From: an uncultured Clostridia bacterium
GTDB lineage: Bacteria > Bacillota > Clostridia > Oscillospirales > Ruminococcaceae
NCBI GenBank assembly: GCA_944388825.1
Contig: CALXKG010000092.1
Coordinates: 1-6,599 of the forward strand
Reading direction: 5' to 3'
DNA: 6,599 nt
Both the position numbers and the translations under genes were made by a program. A model generated the notes under the pieces. That model made no database searches and had not been told where the DNA came from. It worked only from the letters and a program-made list of their open reading frames with translations. Shown here piece after piece: positions 1 to 5,644 of the stretch (position 1 is the first letter of the stretch; each line of letters starts with the position of its first letter).

Positions 1-63
1 ACAAAATATGACACGATGTTTTAACCATTCTGCCCATCTTCATGAATTGTTCAGAAAATTATT

Positions 64-92
64 TTGACAACAGAGGCTTTTCATGCTACAAT
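64..92 (+). promoter_or_regulatory. Sigma-A type promoter with extended -10
   Basis: A perfect -35 TTGACA (64-69) is followed by a 17-nt spacer and a -10 TACAAT (87-92). TG at 84-85 gives the extended -10 form TGCTACAAT. The predicted transcription start is near 99, leaving a leader of about 65 nt before the ATG at 165. This is the strongest promoter signature in the window and points at the flavodoxin-like gene. No operator is obvious around it, so expression may be constitutive and high; that last point is inference. Confidence 0.85.
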
Positions 93-113
93 TATAAATA
101 TACAAAACAAGCG

Positions 114-137
114 CGGGACAGGGGCGACCCTCTCCCG
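114..137 (+). promoter_or_regulatory. 5' leader hairpin with GCGA (GNRA) loop
   Basis: The leader of the flavodoxin-like gene contains a compact inverted repeat. CGGGA (114-118) pairs with TCCCG (133-137), C119 faces C132, and AGGG (120-123) pairs with CCCT (128-131). The loop is GCGA, which fits the stable GNRA tetraloop class. It lies between the predicted transcription start (about 99) and the ribosome binding site (147-153). It has no T-run, so it is not a terminator. A role in mRNA stability or as a protein-binding site is possible but not shown. Confidence 0.6.
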
Positions 138-164
138 AATATCTTCAAAGGGGTAGTATGACTT

Positions 165-611
165 ATGAAAATGAAGATTCTGTTCACGCAGAAAAAAGAA
201 GGCAAAAAGGACAATCCTGAGCTGATCGGCGATTACCTTTCCCGTGTCTACAAAGTAAAGGGCGACAAGGTCCCCCCCGCATACCCTTGCGAGAGCGAGA
301 TCCTCGTTATCCTCTGCTTTGAAAACTACGGCAAGATCGACCCGAAGCTGGTCAAATTCTGCCAGGACCTGTCCACCGCCCGCGCCCACAACGTCGCGCT
401 GATCGTCCTCTCCAAGGACGGCTCCACCGACGCCGGCGAGCTCACCGGCATCTTCAAGCAGAACGGCGTCAACGTCGCCGGTTCCTGCGGCATCGCGGTC
501 GCCCACAGCCTGTTCGGCTCCAAGCATGTCACCGAAGCCGACACCCAGAAGGCCAAGGCGTTCTGCGACGAGATGATCGGCAAGCTGTTCGATCCTTCTG
601 CGCTGAACTGA
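165..611 (+). CDS. Flavodoxin-fold-like protein, unknown function
   Basis: A 148-residue soluble protein with no signal peptide or membrane segment. The pattern resembles the flavodoxin fold: a first strand at residues 3-8, a hydrophobic strand at 45-51 (EILVILC), a helix at about 59-72, a strand at 76-83 (NVALIVLS), a helix at 90-100, the strand-like GVNVAGSCGI (101-110), and a C-terminal helix led by TEADTQKAKAFCDEM (123-137), as flavodoxins often end. The usual Ser/Thr-rich phosphate loop after strand 1 is replaced by a lysine-rich TQKKEGKKDN (8-17), so FMN binding is doubtful. There are five cysteines (42, 51, 66, 108, 134). The start at 165 is preferred over the in-frame ATG at 171 because AAAGGGG (147-153) lies 11 nt upstream of it. 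The gene stands alone between its own promoter and two terminators, convergent with the YibE/F gene. The coding call is firm; the fold assignment is by eye and moderate. Confidence 0.8.
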   Translation: MKMKILFTQKKEGKKDNPELIGDYLSRVYKVKGDKVPPAYPCESEILVILCFENYGKIDPKLVKFCQDLSTARAHNVALIVLSKDGSTDAGELTGIFKQNGVNVAGSCGIAVAHSLFGSKHVTEADTQKAKAFCDEMIGKLFDPSALN

Positions 612-630
612 TCCGGACATTCAAAGTCAC

Positions 631-664
631 AAAAGGCGGCGTTCCGAATGGGACGCCGCCTTTT
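631..664 (+). terminator. Intrinsic terminator after flavodoxin-like gene
   Basis: A 15-bp stem (631-645 with 650-664, including one G-U pair) has a GAAT loop at 646-649. It begins 20 nt after the stop codon, and the right arm ends in TTTT. The arms carry the complementary AAAAGGCGGCG and CGCCGCCTTTT, so it also reads as a hairpin with four T on the minus strand. It may therefore act in both directions between the two convergent genes. Confidence 0.85.
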
Positions 665-674
665 ATAGCCGCAT

Positions 675-725
675 AAACCCGCTCTTCCGGGCCCTGCAGC
701 CCCCGGAGAGCGGGTTTTGTTTTTT
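675..725 (+). terminator. Second, tandem intrinsic terminator
   Basis: AAACCCGCTCT (675-685) pairs with AGAGCGGGTTT (707-717). The stem continues with CCGGG (687-691) against CCCGG (702-706) after a bulged T686, and the loop is 692-701. The run TTTTGTTTTTT (715-725) follows on the plus strand. Its end overlaps the stop codon of the convergent YibE/F gene (724-726), so the two transcripts end back to back. On the minus strand the hairpin is followed only by GTTTATGC, a weak U-tract, so YibE/F transcripts may rely more on the 631-664 hairpin. Confidence 0.8.
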
Positions 726-1944
726 AAAGGGAAGTTTCCCCGTCTTTGGCCGGAACGGCTTCCATGCCGTTTCCAGCCCCATAGAGCGGCGGCTTTGCCA
801 TCCCCGGCTTCCGTCCCCAGGTGAACAGCACCCCGGCGCAGAGGGCGGTAAAAGGCGCGACGGTGACCAGACCGAAGGAGCCGATGACCGTATGGATCAG
901 CTCGGCCGCCACATACTTGTAGTTGAGCATCTGGTCGACCGGCGTCCCCTGGGCCATAAACACCATCAAAAGGGCGATATACCCGCCCGAATAGGCAAAC
1001 AGCAGCGTCGTCGTCATCGTCCCCATCGCGTTGCGGCCGACTGTCAGCCCCGAGCCCACCGCCTCTTTCCAGAGGAGGTCGGGCCGCTTTTCGGTGACTT
1101 CATGCACCGCCGACGCGATATCGACCGACAGGTCCATGACCGCCCCCGACGCGCCGATGAAGATGGACGCCATATAGATCTGGGTGAGGTTTAAATCCTG
1201 ATAGCCGGAATAAAGCAGGCTCTCGGAGTAGGACATGACCGCCCCGTGGATCTTAAACAGGTCGGTGAAGACGACCCCCAGCACGCTGGTGACCAGGATC
1301 CCGAGAAAACACCCCGACACCGCCGCCGCACACCGCCGATCAAACCCGTAGACCAGCCCGACGATCATGACCGTCAGAAACAGCGTGACGGCAAGCCCCA
1401 GCCAGATCGGGTTCCATCCCTGCAGGTAAAAGGGCACCAGCAGTTTCCAGAGGCAGAGGATGGTCAGCACGAAGGACGCGATCGCCCGCACCCCCGTCCT
1501 GCCGGCAAACAGGATGAGGAAGGCCGCGAAGACCGCCCCCATCAGCAGTTCCCAGTTTAAGCGGTAATGGTCGGTCATCGTGACCGACAGAATCTCCTCC
1601 CCCTGGTGGCTGACGACGACCATCGCCATATCGCCGGGGGCAAAGATCTTGTCCTGCTCCAACGAACCGTTTAACAGATTGACCCCGTCGGCCTCGGCCC
1701 CTTTAAACATCCCTTCCGCGATCCGGAGGCGGCAGCGCTGTTCCCCCGACCGGACCAGCCCGGTGTCCACAATCGCAGAATCATCCACCGCAAGCACCTC
1801 CGCCTTGACCCGCTCGGCCCCCTGGTAATCGGCCGCCCCTTCAAACCCGGTCGGCAGGAAGATGAGGACGGCGATCGCCGCGAGGCAGACTATCAGCGGC
1901 GCATTGTACCGCAGCCATTCTTTGGAGAATATTTTCTTTTGCAT
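724..1944 (-). CDS. YibE/F family integral membrane protein
   Basis: A 406-residue protein matching the YibE/F family, a multi-pass membrane family of unsettled function widespread in Firmicutes. A transmembrane helix lies at about 15-31, followed by a soluble, probably extracytoplasmic, domain (32-130) with beta-strand character. A bundle of about seven hydrophobic segments follows (about 132-147, 152-170, 179-200, 206-226, 256-275, 307-331, 345-376). The family hallmark is IFIGASGAVMDLSVDIASA (261-279), followed by SGLTVGRNAMGTMTTTLL (298-315). The short hydrophilic tail (377-406) is Gly/Pro-rich. The start is supported by GAAGGAG (1956-1962), 11 nt upstream. The gene is single, convergent with the flavodoxin-like gene and 275 bp downstream of the alkaline phosphatase gene. 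No promoter stands out upstream: a TTGACA (minus strand, 2069-2074) lacks a good -10. Family membership is confident; substrate and role are unknown. Confidence 0.9.
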   Translation of the reverse strand: MQKKIFSKEWLRYNAPLIVCLAAIAVLIFLPTGFEGAADYQGAERVKAEVLAVDDSAIVDTGLVRSGEQRCRLRIAEGMFKGAEADGVNLLNGSLEQDKIFAPGDMAMVVVSHQGEEILSVTMTDHYRLNWELLMGAVFAAFLILFAGRTGVRAIASFVLTILCLWKLLVPFYLQGWNPIWLGLAVTLFLTVMIVGLVYGFDRRCAAAVSGCFLGILVTSVLGVVFTDLFKIHGAVMSYSESLLYSGYQDLNLTQIYMASIFIGASGAVMDLSVDIASAVHEVTEKRPDLLWKEAVGSGLTVGRNAMGTMTTTLLFAYSGGYIALLMVFMAQGTPVDQMLNYKYVAAELIHTVIGSFGLVTVAPFTALCAGVLFTWGRKPGMAKPPLYGAGNGMEAVPAKDGETSL

Positions 1945-2091
1945 ATCCGTATAGGCTCCTTCAGGTATCCGCTTTTATTTTTACGAAAAGGAAAACAGCT
2001 TTCGATTGTTTTTCCTACTCCTTCCGGCACATCCGCGGCCGGGGTTCGTGTCTTCCGAAAAGTTGTATTGTCAACCCAATCATTTAATGGA

Positions 2092-2108
2092 GAAATGCGC
2101 AGCATTTC
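2092..2108. repeat. Perfect 7-bp inverted repeat
   Basis: GAAATGC (2092-2098) and GCATTTC (2102-2108) flank a 3-nt GCA. There is no T-run on either side, so it is not a terminator. It sits inside the AT-rich repeat-like block and may be part of a dispersed element. Confidence 0.5.
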
Positions 2109-2146
2109 AAACCGCCATTTTTCATTCTTCAATCTTCATTTCCAGA

Positions 2147-2186
2147 TAAGCCAACTCCCGCCCTTTGGGAGGACGGGAGCGGCTTA
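2147..2186. repeat. Long GC-rich intergenic hairpin
   Basis: TAAGCC (2147-2152) pairs with GGCTTA (2181-2186), and CTCCCG (2155-2160) pairs with CGGGAG (2174-2179). AA at 2153-2154 is bulged opposite C2180, and an inner CCC-TTT-GGG (2161-2169) can extend the fold. It begins 34 nt past the phoA stop. On the phoA strand it is followed by TTATCTGG rather than a T-run, so it does not fit a Rho-independent terminator. A REP-like hairpin or 3'-end mRNA stabiliser is possible. Confidence 0.5.
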
Positions 2187-2219
2187 CGGATATGAAAGAG
2201 TGAGAGATCAGGCGGAATT

Positions 2220-3794
2220 TTACTTGACCTTCAGCATCGCGGCCATCCGGTCGTAGATACCGGTGTTGTCGTAGTAGCCGTTAAACTCCTCCGCGCCGAC
2301 GCCGTGGGCGAGGACCGCGACCGGCAGGCCGGTGTGGGAGTAGGAGGTGAAGCTGATGCCGGACTTGTTGTTGAGGATGTGGGTCAGGGTGACGCTCAGC
2401 GGCTCATAGGTGCCGTAGAGGACATACTCTTCCTGTTCATATGCGGAAGCGGCGGTGCCGTTGACGCTCTTCTCATAAGCGGCGCGGAGCTGTTCCATCT
2501 CGTATTCGGTCAGGACCATCTTATCGCTTTCGCTGCCGGAAGCCTTGAGGCCGAAGAGCCGTTCGACGTCCTTCAGGACGTTTTCAAAGCTGGTCTTGTT
2601 CTCTTTATAGCCGGCGACATAGTCTTCGTCGAACTTGGCAAAGGAGATCTTCTGGTTTTTAAGCAGGGTCAGATAGGTATCGTAGTCGGTGCCCGCAAAA
2701 CCGATGGTCAAACCGCCGGTCTCATGGTCGCCGGTGACGACGATCAGGGTGTCCTTCGGATGCTCCTCGGCGAAGTCGATCGCGACCTGGACCGCGTCGG
2801 CAAACGCCTGGGTGTCGTGGATGGTGGAAGCGGCGTCGTTGGCGTGGCAGGCCCAGTCGATCTTGCCGCCTTCGCACATCATGAAGAAGCCGTCCTGATC
2901 GTCTTCCAGCACCTCGATGCCCTTTTCGACATGGTCGGCCAGCGACCACATATCATCGGTGCGGTCGAGCTCATAGGCCATCGCGTCGCCGTCGGCGAGG
3001 TTCTCGTCGATGCTGATGACCGGGCCTTCGGTGACCGCTTCCGCCTCGGCGGCGGTGTTGACGACGGTGTAGCCGGCCGCTTCCGCAAGGTCATAGAGGT
3101 TCTCGGAGCTGCCTTCCGGGCCGTCGGGCGAGAGCAGCCCGCCGCCGGCGAAGTACTCAAAGCCGGAATCGATCAGCTCAAGGCCGATGTCGTAGTAATC
3201 GTTGCGGCTGGCCTGATGTGCGTAGAAAGCCGCGGGGGTCGCGTGGTTTAAGTTTACGGAGGTGATGATGCCGACGCTCATCCCCTTCTGCTCATGGACC
3301 TTCTCGGCGATCGTCTCATAAGGCGTGGTGTAGTCCTCGCTCATGTTGATGGTGCCGGAATAGGTCTTGTGGCCGGTCGCGATCGAGGTGGCGGTGGAGG
3401 CGGAGTCGGGGGCGAAGCTGTTGGAATCATAGGTAACGGCGGAACCGGCCGCTTCAAAGTTCATGAAGTTTAAGTATTCCGGCCCGTCGAGGATCGCGCC
3501 GCCGTTGTCGTCCAGGCTGGGCTGGGCTTTAAAGTAATCCGCGTCGTTCAGCGCGCCGAGGTAGTCGGAAGTGGACTGGATCTGGGGATAGCTCATGCCG
3601 TCGCCGATGAACAGGAAGACGTACTTGGGGCTCTTGCCGCTGTATTTGTAGGCGGAAGCGGCCTGCACGCCGGAAGCCTTCATGGCGGTATCGGCGGCAG
3701 TCTGGGCTACGGTCTCCACCCCGGCAGACGAGCAGCTGCCGAGGACCGAAGCGGCTGTAAGCAGGGACAGCAGGACAGGAACGATCTTTTTCAT
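2220..3794 (-). CDS. phoA: Alkaline phosphatase, exported lipoprotein
   Basis: A 524-residue PhoA-family alkaline phosphatase that hydrolyses phosphomonoesters outside the cell. Residues 1-21 form a lipoprotein signal: MKK, a hydrophobic core, then lipobox L18-G-S-C21. The mature protein is probably anchored at the outer face of the membrane. Metal and catalytic residues match E. coli PhoA: D65 in IGDGM (D51), nucleophile S131 in PDSAS (S102), T186 (T155), R197 (R166), E308 (E322), D313 and H317 (D327, H331), D356-H357 in GDHETGG (D369, H370) and H487 in SHTG (H412). Positions equivalent to D153 and K328 are H184 and W314. Residues of about 365-480 are a family-variable insert before the last metal ligand. 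The start at 3794 is chosen because GGAGGAG lies 6 nt upstream; the in-frame ATG at 3809 has no site of its own. The gene is monocistronic, with no typical terminator after it. Confidence 0.95.
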   Translation of the reverse strand: MKKIVPVLLSLLTAASVLGSCSSAGVETVAQTAADTAMKASGVQAASAYKYSGKSPKYVFLFIGDGMSYPQIQSTSDYLGALNDADYFKAQPSLDDNGGAILDGPEYLNFMNFEAAGSAVTYDSNSFAPDSASTATSIATGHKTYSGTINMSEDYTTPYETIAEKVHEQKGMSVGIITSVNLNHATPAAFYAHQASRNDYYDIGLELIDSGFEYFAGGGLLSPDGPEGSSENLYDLAEAAGYTVVNTAAEAEAVTEGPVISIDENLADGDAMAYELDRTDDMWSLADHVEKGIEVLEDDQDGFFMMCEGGKIDWACHANDAASTIHDTQAFADAVQVAIDFAEEHPKDTLIVVTGDHETGGLTIGFAGTDYDTYLTLLKNQKISFAKFDEDYVAGYKENKTSFENVLKDVERLFGLKASGSESDKMVLTEYEMEQLRAAYEKSVNGTAASAYEQEEYVLYGTYEPLSVTLTHILNNKSGISFTSYSHTGLPVAVLAHGVGAEEFNGYYDNTGIYDRMAAMLKVK

Positions 3795-3800
3795 AGGTTT

Positions 3801-3807
3801 CTCCTCC
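3801..3807 (-). promoter_or_regulatory. phoA ribosome binding site (decides start)
   Basis: GGAGGAG on the minus strand lies 6 nt before the ATG at 3792-3794. It also lies inside the 5-codon extension that an upstream ATG (3807-3809) would give. Initiation at 3794 is therefore much more likely, and it yields a standard MKK lipoprotein signal. Confidence 0.85.
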
Positions 3808-3847
3808 ATGATGTGGTGTACAGTCGTAACTGGATTTTCGATATCCG

Positions 3848-3860
3848 ACTGGACACCAGT
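3848..3860. promoter_or_regulatory. 13-bp palindrome in phoA upstream region
   Basis: ACTGG-ACA-CCAGT is a perfect 5-bp inverted repeat. It abuts a possible minus-strand -10 TATACT (3858-3863), and ACTGGA is repeated directly at 3830-3835. The position, overlapping a potential promoter of phoA, would suit a repressor or activator site. Short palindromes can also occur by chance. Confidence 0.3.
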
Positions 3861-3911
3861 ATACCGGCCTGTTTTAAAAGGAAATCCAATCTTTTGACAA
3901 ATTCATGTAAA
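3858..3911 (-). promoter_or_regulatory. Putative phoA promoter with Pho-box-like repeat
   Basis: Reading the minus strand, TTTACA (3906-3911) and TTGTCA (3895-3900) are spaced by 5 nt, an 11-bp period like Pho-box half-sites. TTTACA fits the Bacillus TT(A/C/T)A(C/T)A half-site and TTGTCA fits it partly. Two -10 candidates follow: TTAAAA (3872-3877), 17 nt after TTGTCA, and TATACT (3858-3863), a better -10 without a good -35. Control by a PhoB/PhoP-type regulator would suit an alkaline phosphatase gene but is inference from two half-sites. Confidence 0.35.
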
Positions 3912-3977
3912 ATATCGGTAAGATGCAGAGAGAAAACACCTTTTGATCACCGGGCGGTCACTTTCCCGGCTTTTTTC

Positions 3978-4018
3978 AAAACAAAAGCCCCCGTACCCAT
4001 AAGGGGCACAGGGGCTTT
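3978..4018 (-). terminator. Intrinsic terminator of the ilv operon
   Basis: On the minus strand, AAAGCCCC (4011-4018) pairs with GGGGCTTT (3984-3991). The stem continues through a mismatch to GCCCC/GGGT-type pairs around a short loop at about 3999-4003, followed by the T-rich run TTTTGTTTT (3978-3986). It begins 17 nt past the ilvC stop and closes the operon upstream of the phoA promoter region. Confidence 0.85.
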
Positions 4019-4035
4019 GGCACAGATCCGTGCGA

Positions 4036-5058
4036 TTATTTGGTCTCGTCGTACTTATCCGCTTCGTCGTTCCAGGAGTAGAGCTTGCGCAGCTCGGCGC
4101 CGACCTTCTCCAGCTCATGGTCGGCCGCTTTGGCGCGGGCCGCCATAAAGTGGGCGCGGCCGCCGGCCTTGTTCTCGGTGATCCACTTGGAAGCGAAGGT
4201 GCCGTCCTGGATCTCGGCCAACACCTTCTTCATCTCCGCCTTGGTGGCGTCGGTGATCAGCCGTTTGCCGGTCTCGTAGTCGCCGAACTCGGCGGTGTCG
4301 GAGATCGAGTAGCGCATCATCGAGAAGCCGCCCTTGTAGATCAGGTCGACGATCAGCTTCATCTCGTGGATGCACTCGAAGTAGGCGTTCTCGGGGGCGT
4401 ACCCGGCCTCGACCAGCGTCTCGAAGCCGGCGGTCATCAGGGCGGTGACGCCGCCGCAGAGGACGCACTGCTCGCCGAACAGGTCGGTCTCGGTCTCGAT
4501 CTTGAAGGTGGTCTCGAGGACGCCGGCGCGGGCGCCGCCGATGCCGGCCGCGTAGGCCAGGCCGTTATCCAGCGCATGGCCGGTGTAGTCCTGATAGATG
4601 GCGATCAGGTCCGGGACGCCGTGGCCCTCCAGGTATTCGGAGCGGACGGTGTGGCCGGGGCCCTTCGGGGCGATCATGATGACGTCGACGTTGGCGGGCG
4701 GGACGATCTGTTTGAAGTGGATGTTAAAGCCGTGGGCAAACGCCAGCGTCTTCCCTTCGGTCAGGTAGGGGGCGATGTCCTTCTTGTACATATCCGCCTG
4801 CTTTTCGTCGGGGATGAGGATCATGATGATATCGGAAGCCTTGGTCGCTTCGGCGACGGACATGACGGTCAGGCCGGCCTTTTTGGCCTTCTCCGCCGAC
4901 TTGGAACCCTCGTAAAGGCCGACGACGACGTCGACGCCGGAATCCCGCAGGTTGAGCGCATGGGCGTGGCCCTGGGAGCCGTAGCCGATGACGGCGACCT
5001 TTTTGCCGTCGAGAGCGTGGATGTCGCAGTCCTTCTGATAATAAATTTTCACTGCCAT
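4036..5058 (-). CDS. ilvC: Ketol-acid reductoisomerase (class I)
   Basis: A 340-residue cytoplasmic enzyme converting 2-acetolactate (or 2-aceto-2-hydroxybutyrate) to the dihydroxy acid, using NAD(P)H and Mg2+. This is the second common step of valine, leucine and isoleucine synthesis. The N-terminal Rossmann domain shows GYGSQGHAHALNLRDSG (25-41). The cofactor loop is GLYEGSKSAEKA (47-58), with Tyr where many NADPH enzymes have Arg. AHGFNIHF (108-115) and PKGPGH (131-136) follow. The C-terminal knotted domain carries the Mg ligands D192 and E196 in TDLFGEQ and E228 and E232 in FECIHE, plus substrate-contact S253. Length is typical of class I. The start at 5058 is set by AGGAGG 8 nt upstream; an in-frame ATG at 5094 would add 12 residues that do not look like the family. 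It is the last gene of ilvB-ilvN-ilvC, 89 nt after ilvN. Confidence 0.97.
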   Translation of the reverse strand: MAVKIYYQKDCDIHALDGKKVAVIGYGSQGHAHALNLRDSGVDVVVGLYEGSKSAEKAKKAGLTVMSVAEATKASDIIMILIPDEKQADMYKKDIAPYLTEGKTLAFAHGFNIHFKQIVPPANVDVIMIAPKGPGHTVRSEYLEGHGVPDLIAIYQDYTGHALDNGLAYAAGIGGARAGVLETTFKIETETDLFGEQCVLCGGVTALMTAGFETLVEAGYAPENAYFECIHEMKLIVDLIYKGGFSMMRYSISDTAEFGDYETGKRLITDATKAEMKKVLAEIQDGTFASKWITENKAGGRAHFMAARAKAADHELEKVGAELRKLYSWNDEADKYDETK

Positions 5059-5066
5059 GATGATTT

Positions 5067-5072
5067 CCTCCT
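5067..5072 (-). promoter_or_regulatory. ilvC ribosome binding site (decides start)
   Basis: AGGAGG on the minus strand lies 8 nt before the ATG at 5056-5058 and downstream of the alternative ATG at 5094. It fixes the ilvC start at MAVKIYY. Confidence 0.9.
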
Positions 5073-5104
5073 GAAATATTGGTAATATGGACAATGTATG
5101 GCGA

Positions 5105-5123
5105 AGCTGGTTTTCCGCCAGCT
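5105..5123 (-). other. Small hairpin between ilvN and ilvC
   Basis: AGCTGG (5105-5110) and CCAGCT (5118-5123) can form a 6-bp stem with a 7-nt loop in the 89-nt ilvN-ilvC spacer. No T-run follows it in the direction of transcription, so it is not an intrinsic terminator. It could be a processing or stability element, giving different levels of the ilvBN and ilvC parts of the message, or nothing. I see no clear promoter in this spacer. Confidence 0.4.
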
Positions 5124-5147
5124 AGGTTGCAGGTCAAATGGGGGCGT

Positions 5148-5639
5148 TTATACATTAAACGACTCGTTGCCCTTTTCCAGCGCGATCGAACCGGTCCGGA
5201 TCACCTGTTTGAGCCCATAGGGCCGGACGATATCCAAAAGGTTCTCCAGCCGCTCGGTGGTGTTGCAGCATTCGATGGTCATCGAATTGCGGGTGATATC
5301 GGCGATCCGCGCGCCGTACATATCGGCCAGCTCCTTGATCTCCTGCCGGGTCTGGGCGGTGGCGTTGACCTTGATCAGCATCAGCTCCCGGGAGATCAGC
5401 TCGTCGGGCAGGAAGTCCTTGACCTTGATGACGTCGATGAGTTTGTTCAGCTGCTTCTCGATCTGCTCGATGGCGTTTTCCTTGTCGTCGACGACGATTG
5501 TGATGCAGGAAACCCGCGGGTCGGCGGTGGTGCCGACGGCGAGGGAGTCGATGTTGAAGCCCCGCCGGGCGAACAGCCCCGACACCCGGGACAGGACGCC
5601 GGCCTGGTTTTCAACGAGTACCGAAAGGGTATGTTTCAT
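5148..5639 (-). CDS. ilvN: Acetolactate synthase small (regulatory) subunit
   Basis: A 163-residue regulatory subunit of acetohydroxyacid synthase, usual in length. It activates the large subunit and confers valine feedback. The N-terminal ACT domain (about 1-75) begins HTLSVLVENQAGVLSRVSGLF (3-23) and continues RRGFNIDSL (25-33). N11, G14, S17 and N29 are kept; changes at positions equivalent to 14 and 17 are known to desensitise E. coli IlvH to valine, so this subunit is predicted to be valine-responsive. The C-terminal part (about 80-155) is the second ACT-like domain, with ADMYGARIADIT (105-116). The ribosome binding site AAAGGAGGG (5645-5653) overlaps the ilvB stop codon and only 12 nt separate the genes, so translation is probably coupled and stoichiometry controlled. 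It could equally be named ilvH. Confidence 0.96.
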   Translation of the reverse strand: MKHTLSVLVENQAGVLSRVSGLFARRGFNIDSLAVGTTADPRVSCITIVVDDKENAIEQIEKQLNKLIDVIKVKDFLPDELISRELMLIKVNATAQTRQEIKELADMYGARIADITRNSMTIECCNTTERLENLLDIVRPYGLKQVIRTGSIALEKGNESFNV

Positions 5640-5644
5640 AGGCG

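Larger units (their letters stand above)
1945..2219. other. Intergenic gap with repeat-like sequence and hairpins
   Basis: This 275-bp gap between the YibE/F start and the phoA stop has no convincing gene. Beyond the YibE/F ribosome binding site (1956-1962) it contains a weak A/T-rich inverted repeat (AGGAAAACA 1989-1997 against TGTTTTTCCT 2007-2016, one bulge). It also contains a minus-strand TTGACA (2069-2074) without a matching -10, a perfect 7-bp hairpin (2092-2108), a Y-rich tract of TTC/ATC repeats (2120-2143) and a long GC-rich hairpin (2147-2186). No canonical terminator follows phoA. The block 2081-2186 looks unlike the neighbouring coding DNA and resembles a degenerate interspersed repeat. 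Confidence 0.6.

Noticed and set aside
2052..2074. Minus-strand TTGACA at 2069-2074 as the YibE/F promoter
   Set aside because: No -10 resembling TATAAT occurs 16-18 nt downstream (ACACGA and neighbours), so only the -35 half is present.
1893..2132. A 79-codon minus-strand frame in the gap upstream of YibE/F
   Set aside because: It overlaps the YibE/F start in another frame, covers hairpins and repeat-like DNA, and has no recognisable protein features or suitable ribosome binding site.
2304..3251. A 315-codon plus-strand open frame inside phoA
   Set aside because: It is antisense to a complete alkaline phosphatase with all catalytic residues; its composition is repetitive and no promoter leads into it.
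3894..3924. Plus-strand TTGACA with TAAGAT 19 nt on as a promoter
   Set aside because: The spacer is long and the -10 is weak. Downstream there is only the ilv terminator and antisense ilvC, so no gene would be served. The same bases are better read as the Pho-box-like site for phoA.
3950..3976. Plus-strand hairpin CCGGG/CCCGG followed by six T, as a terminator
   Set aside because: The stem is only 5 bp with a 10-nt loop and there is no plus-strand gene upstream to terminate. It could limit stray antisense transcription but is not supported enough to list.
4030..5085. A 351-codon plus-strand open frame opposite the whole of ilvC
   Set aside because: Its product is low in complexity (Gly/Asp/Val/Leu-rich) and unlike a protein family. 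The minus-strand gene almost never uses TTA, CTA or TCA, which leaves the opposite strand free of stops.
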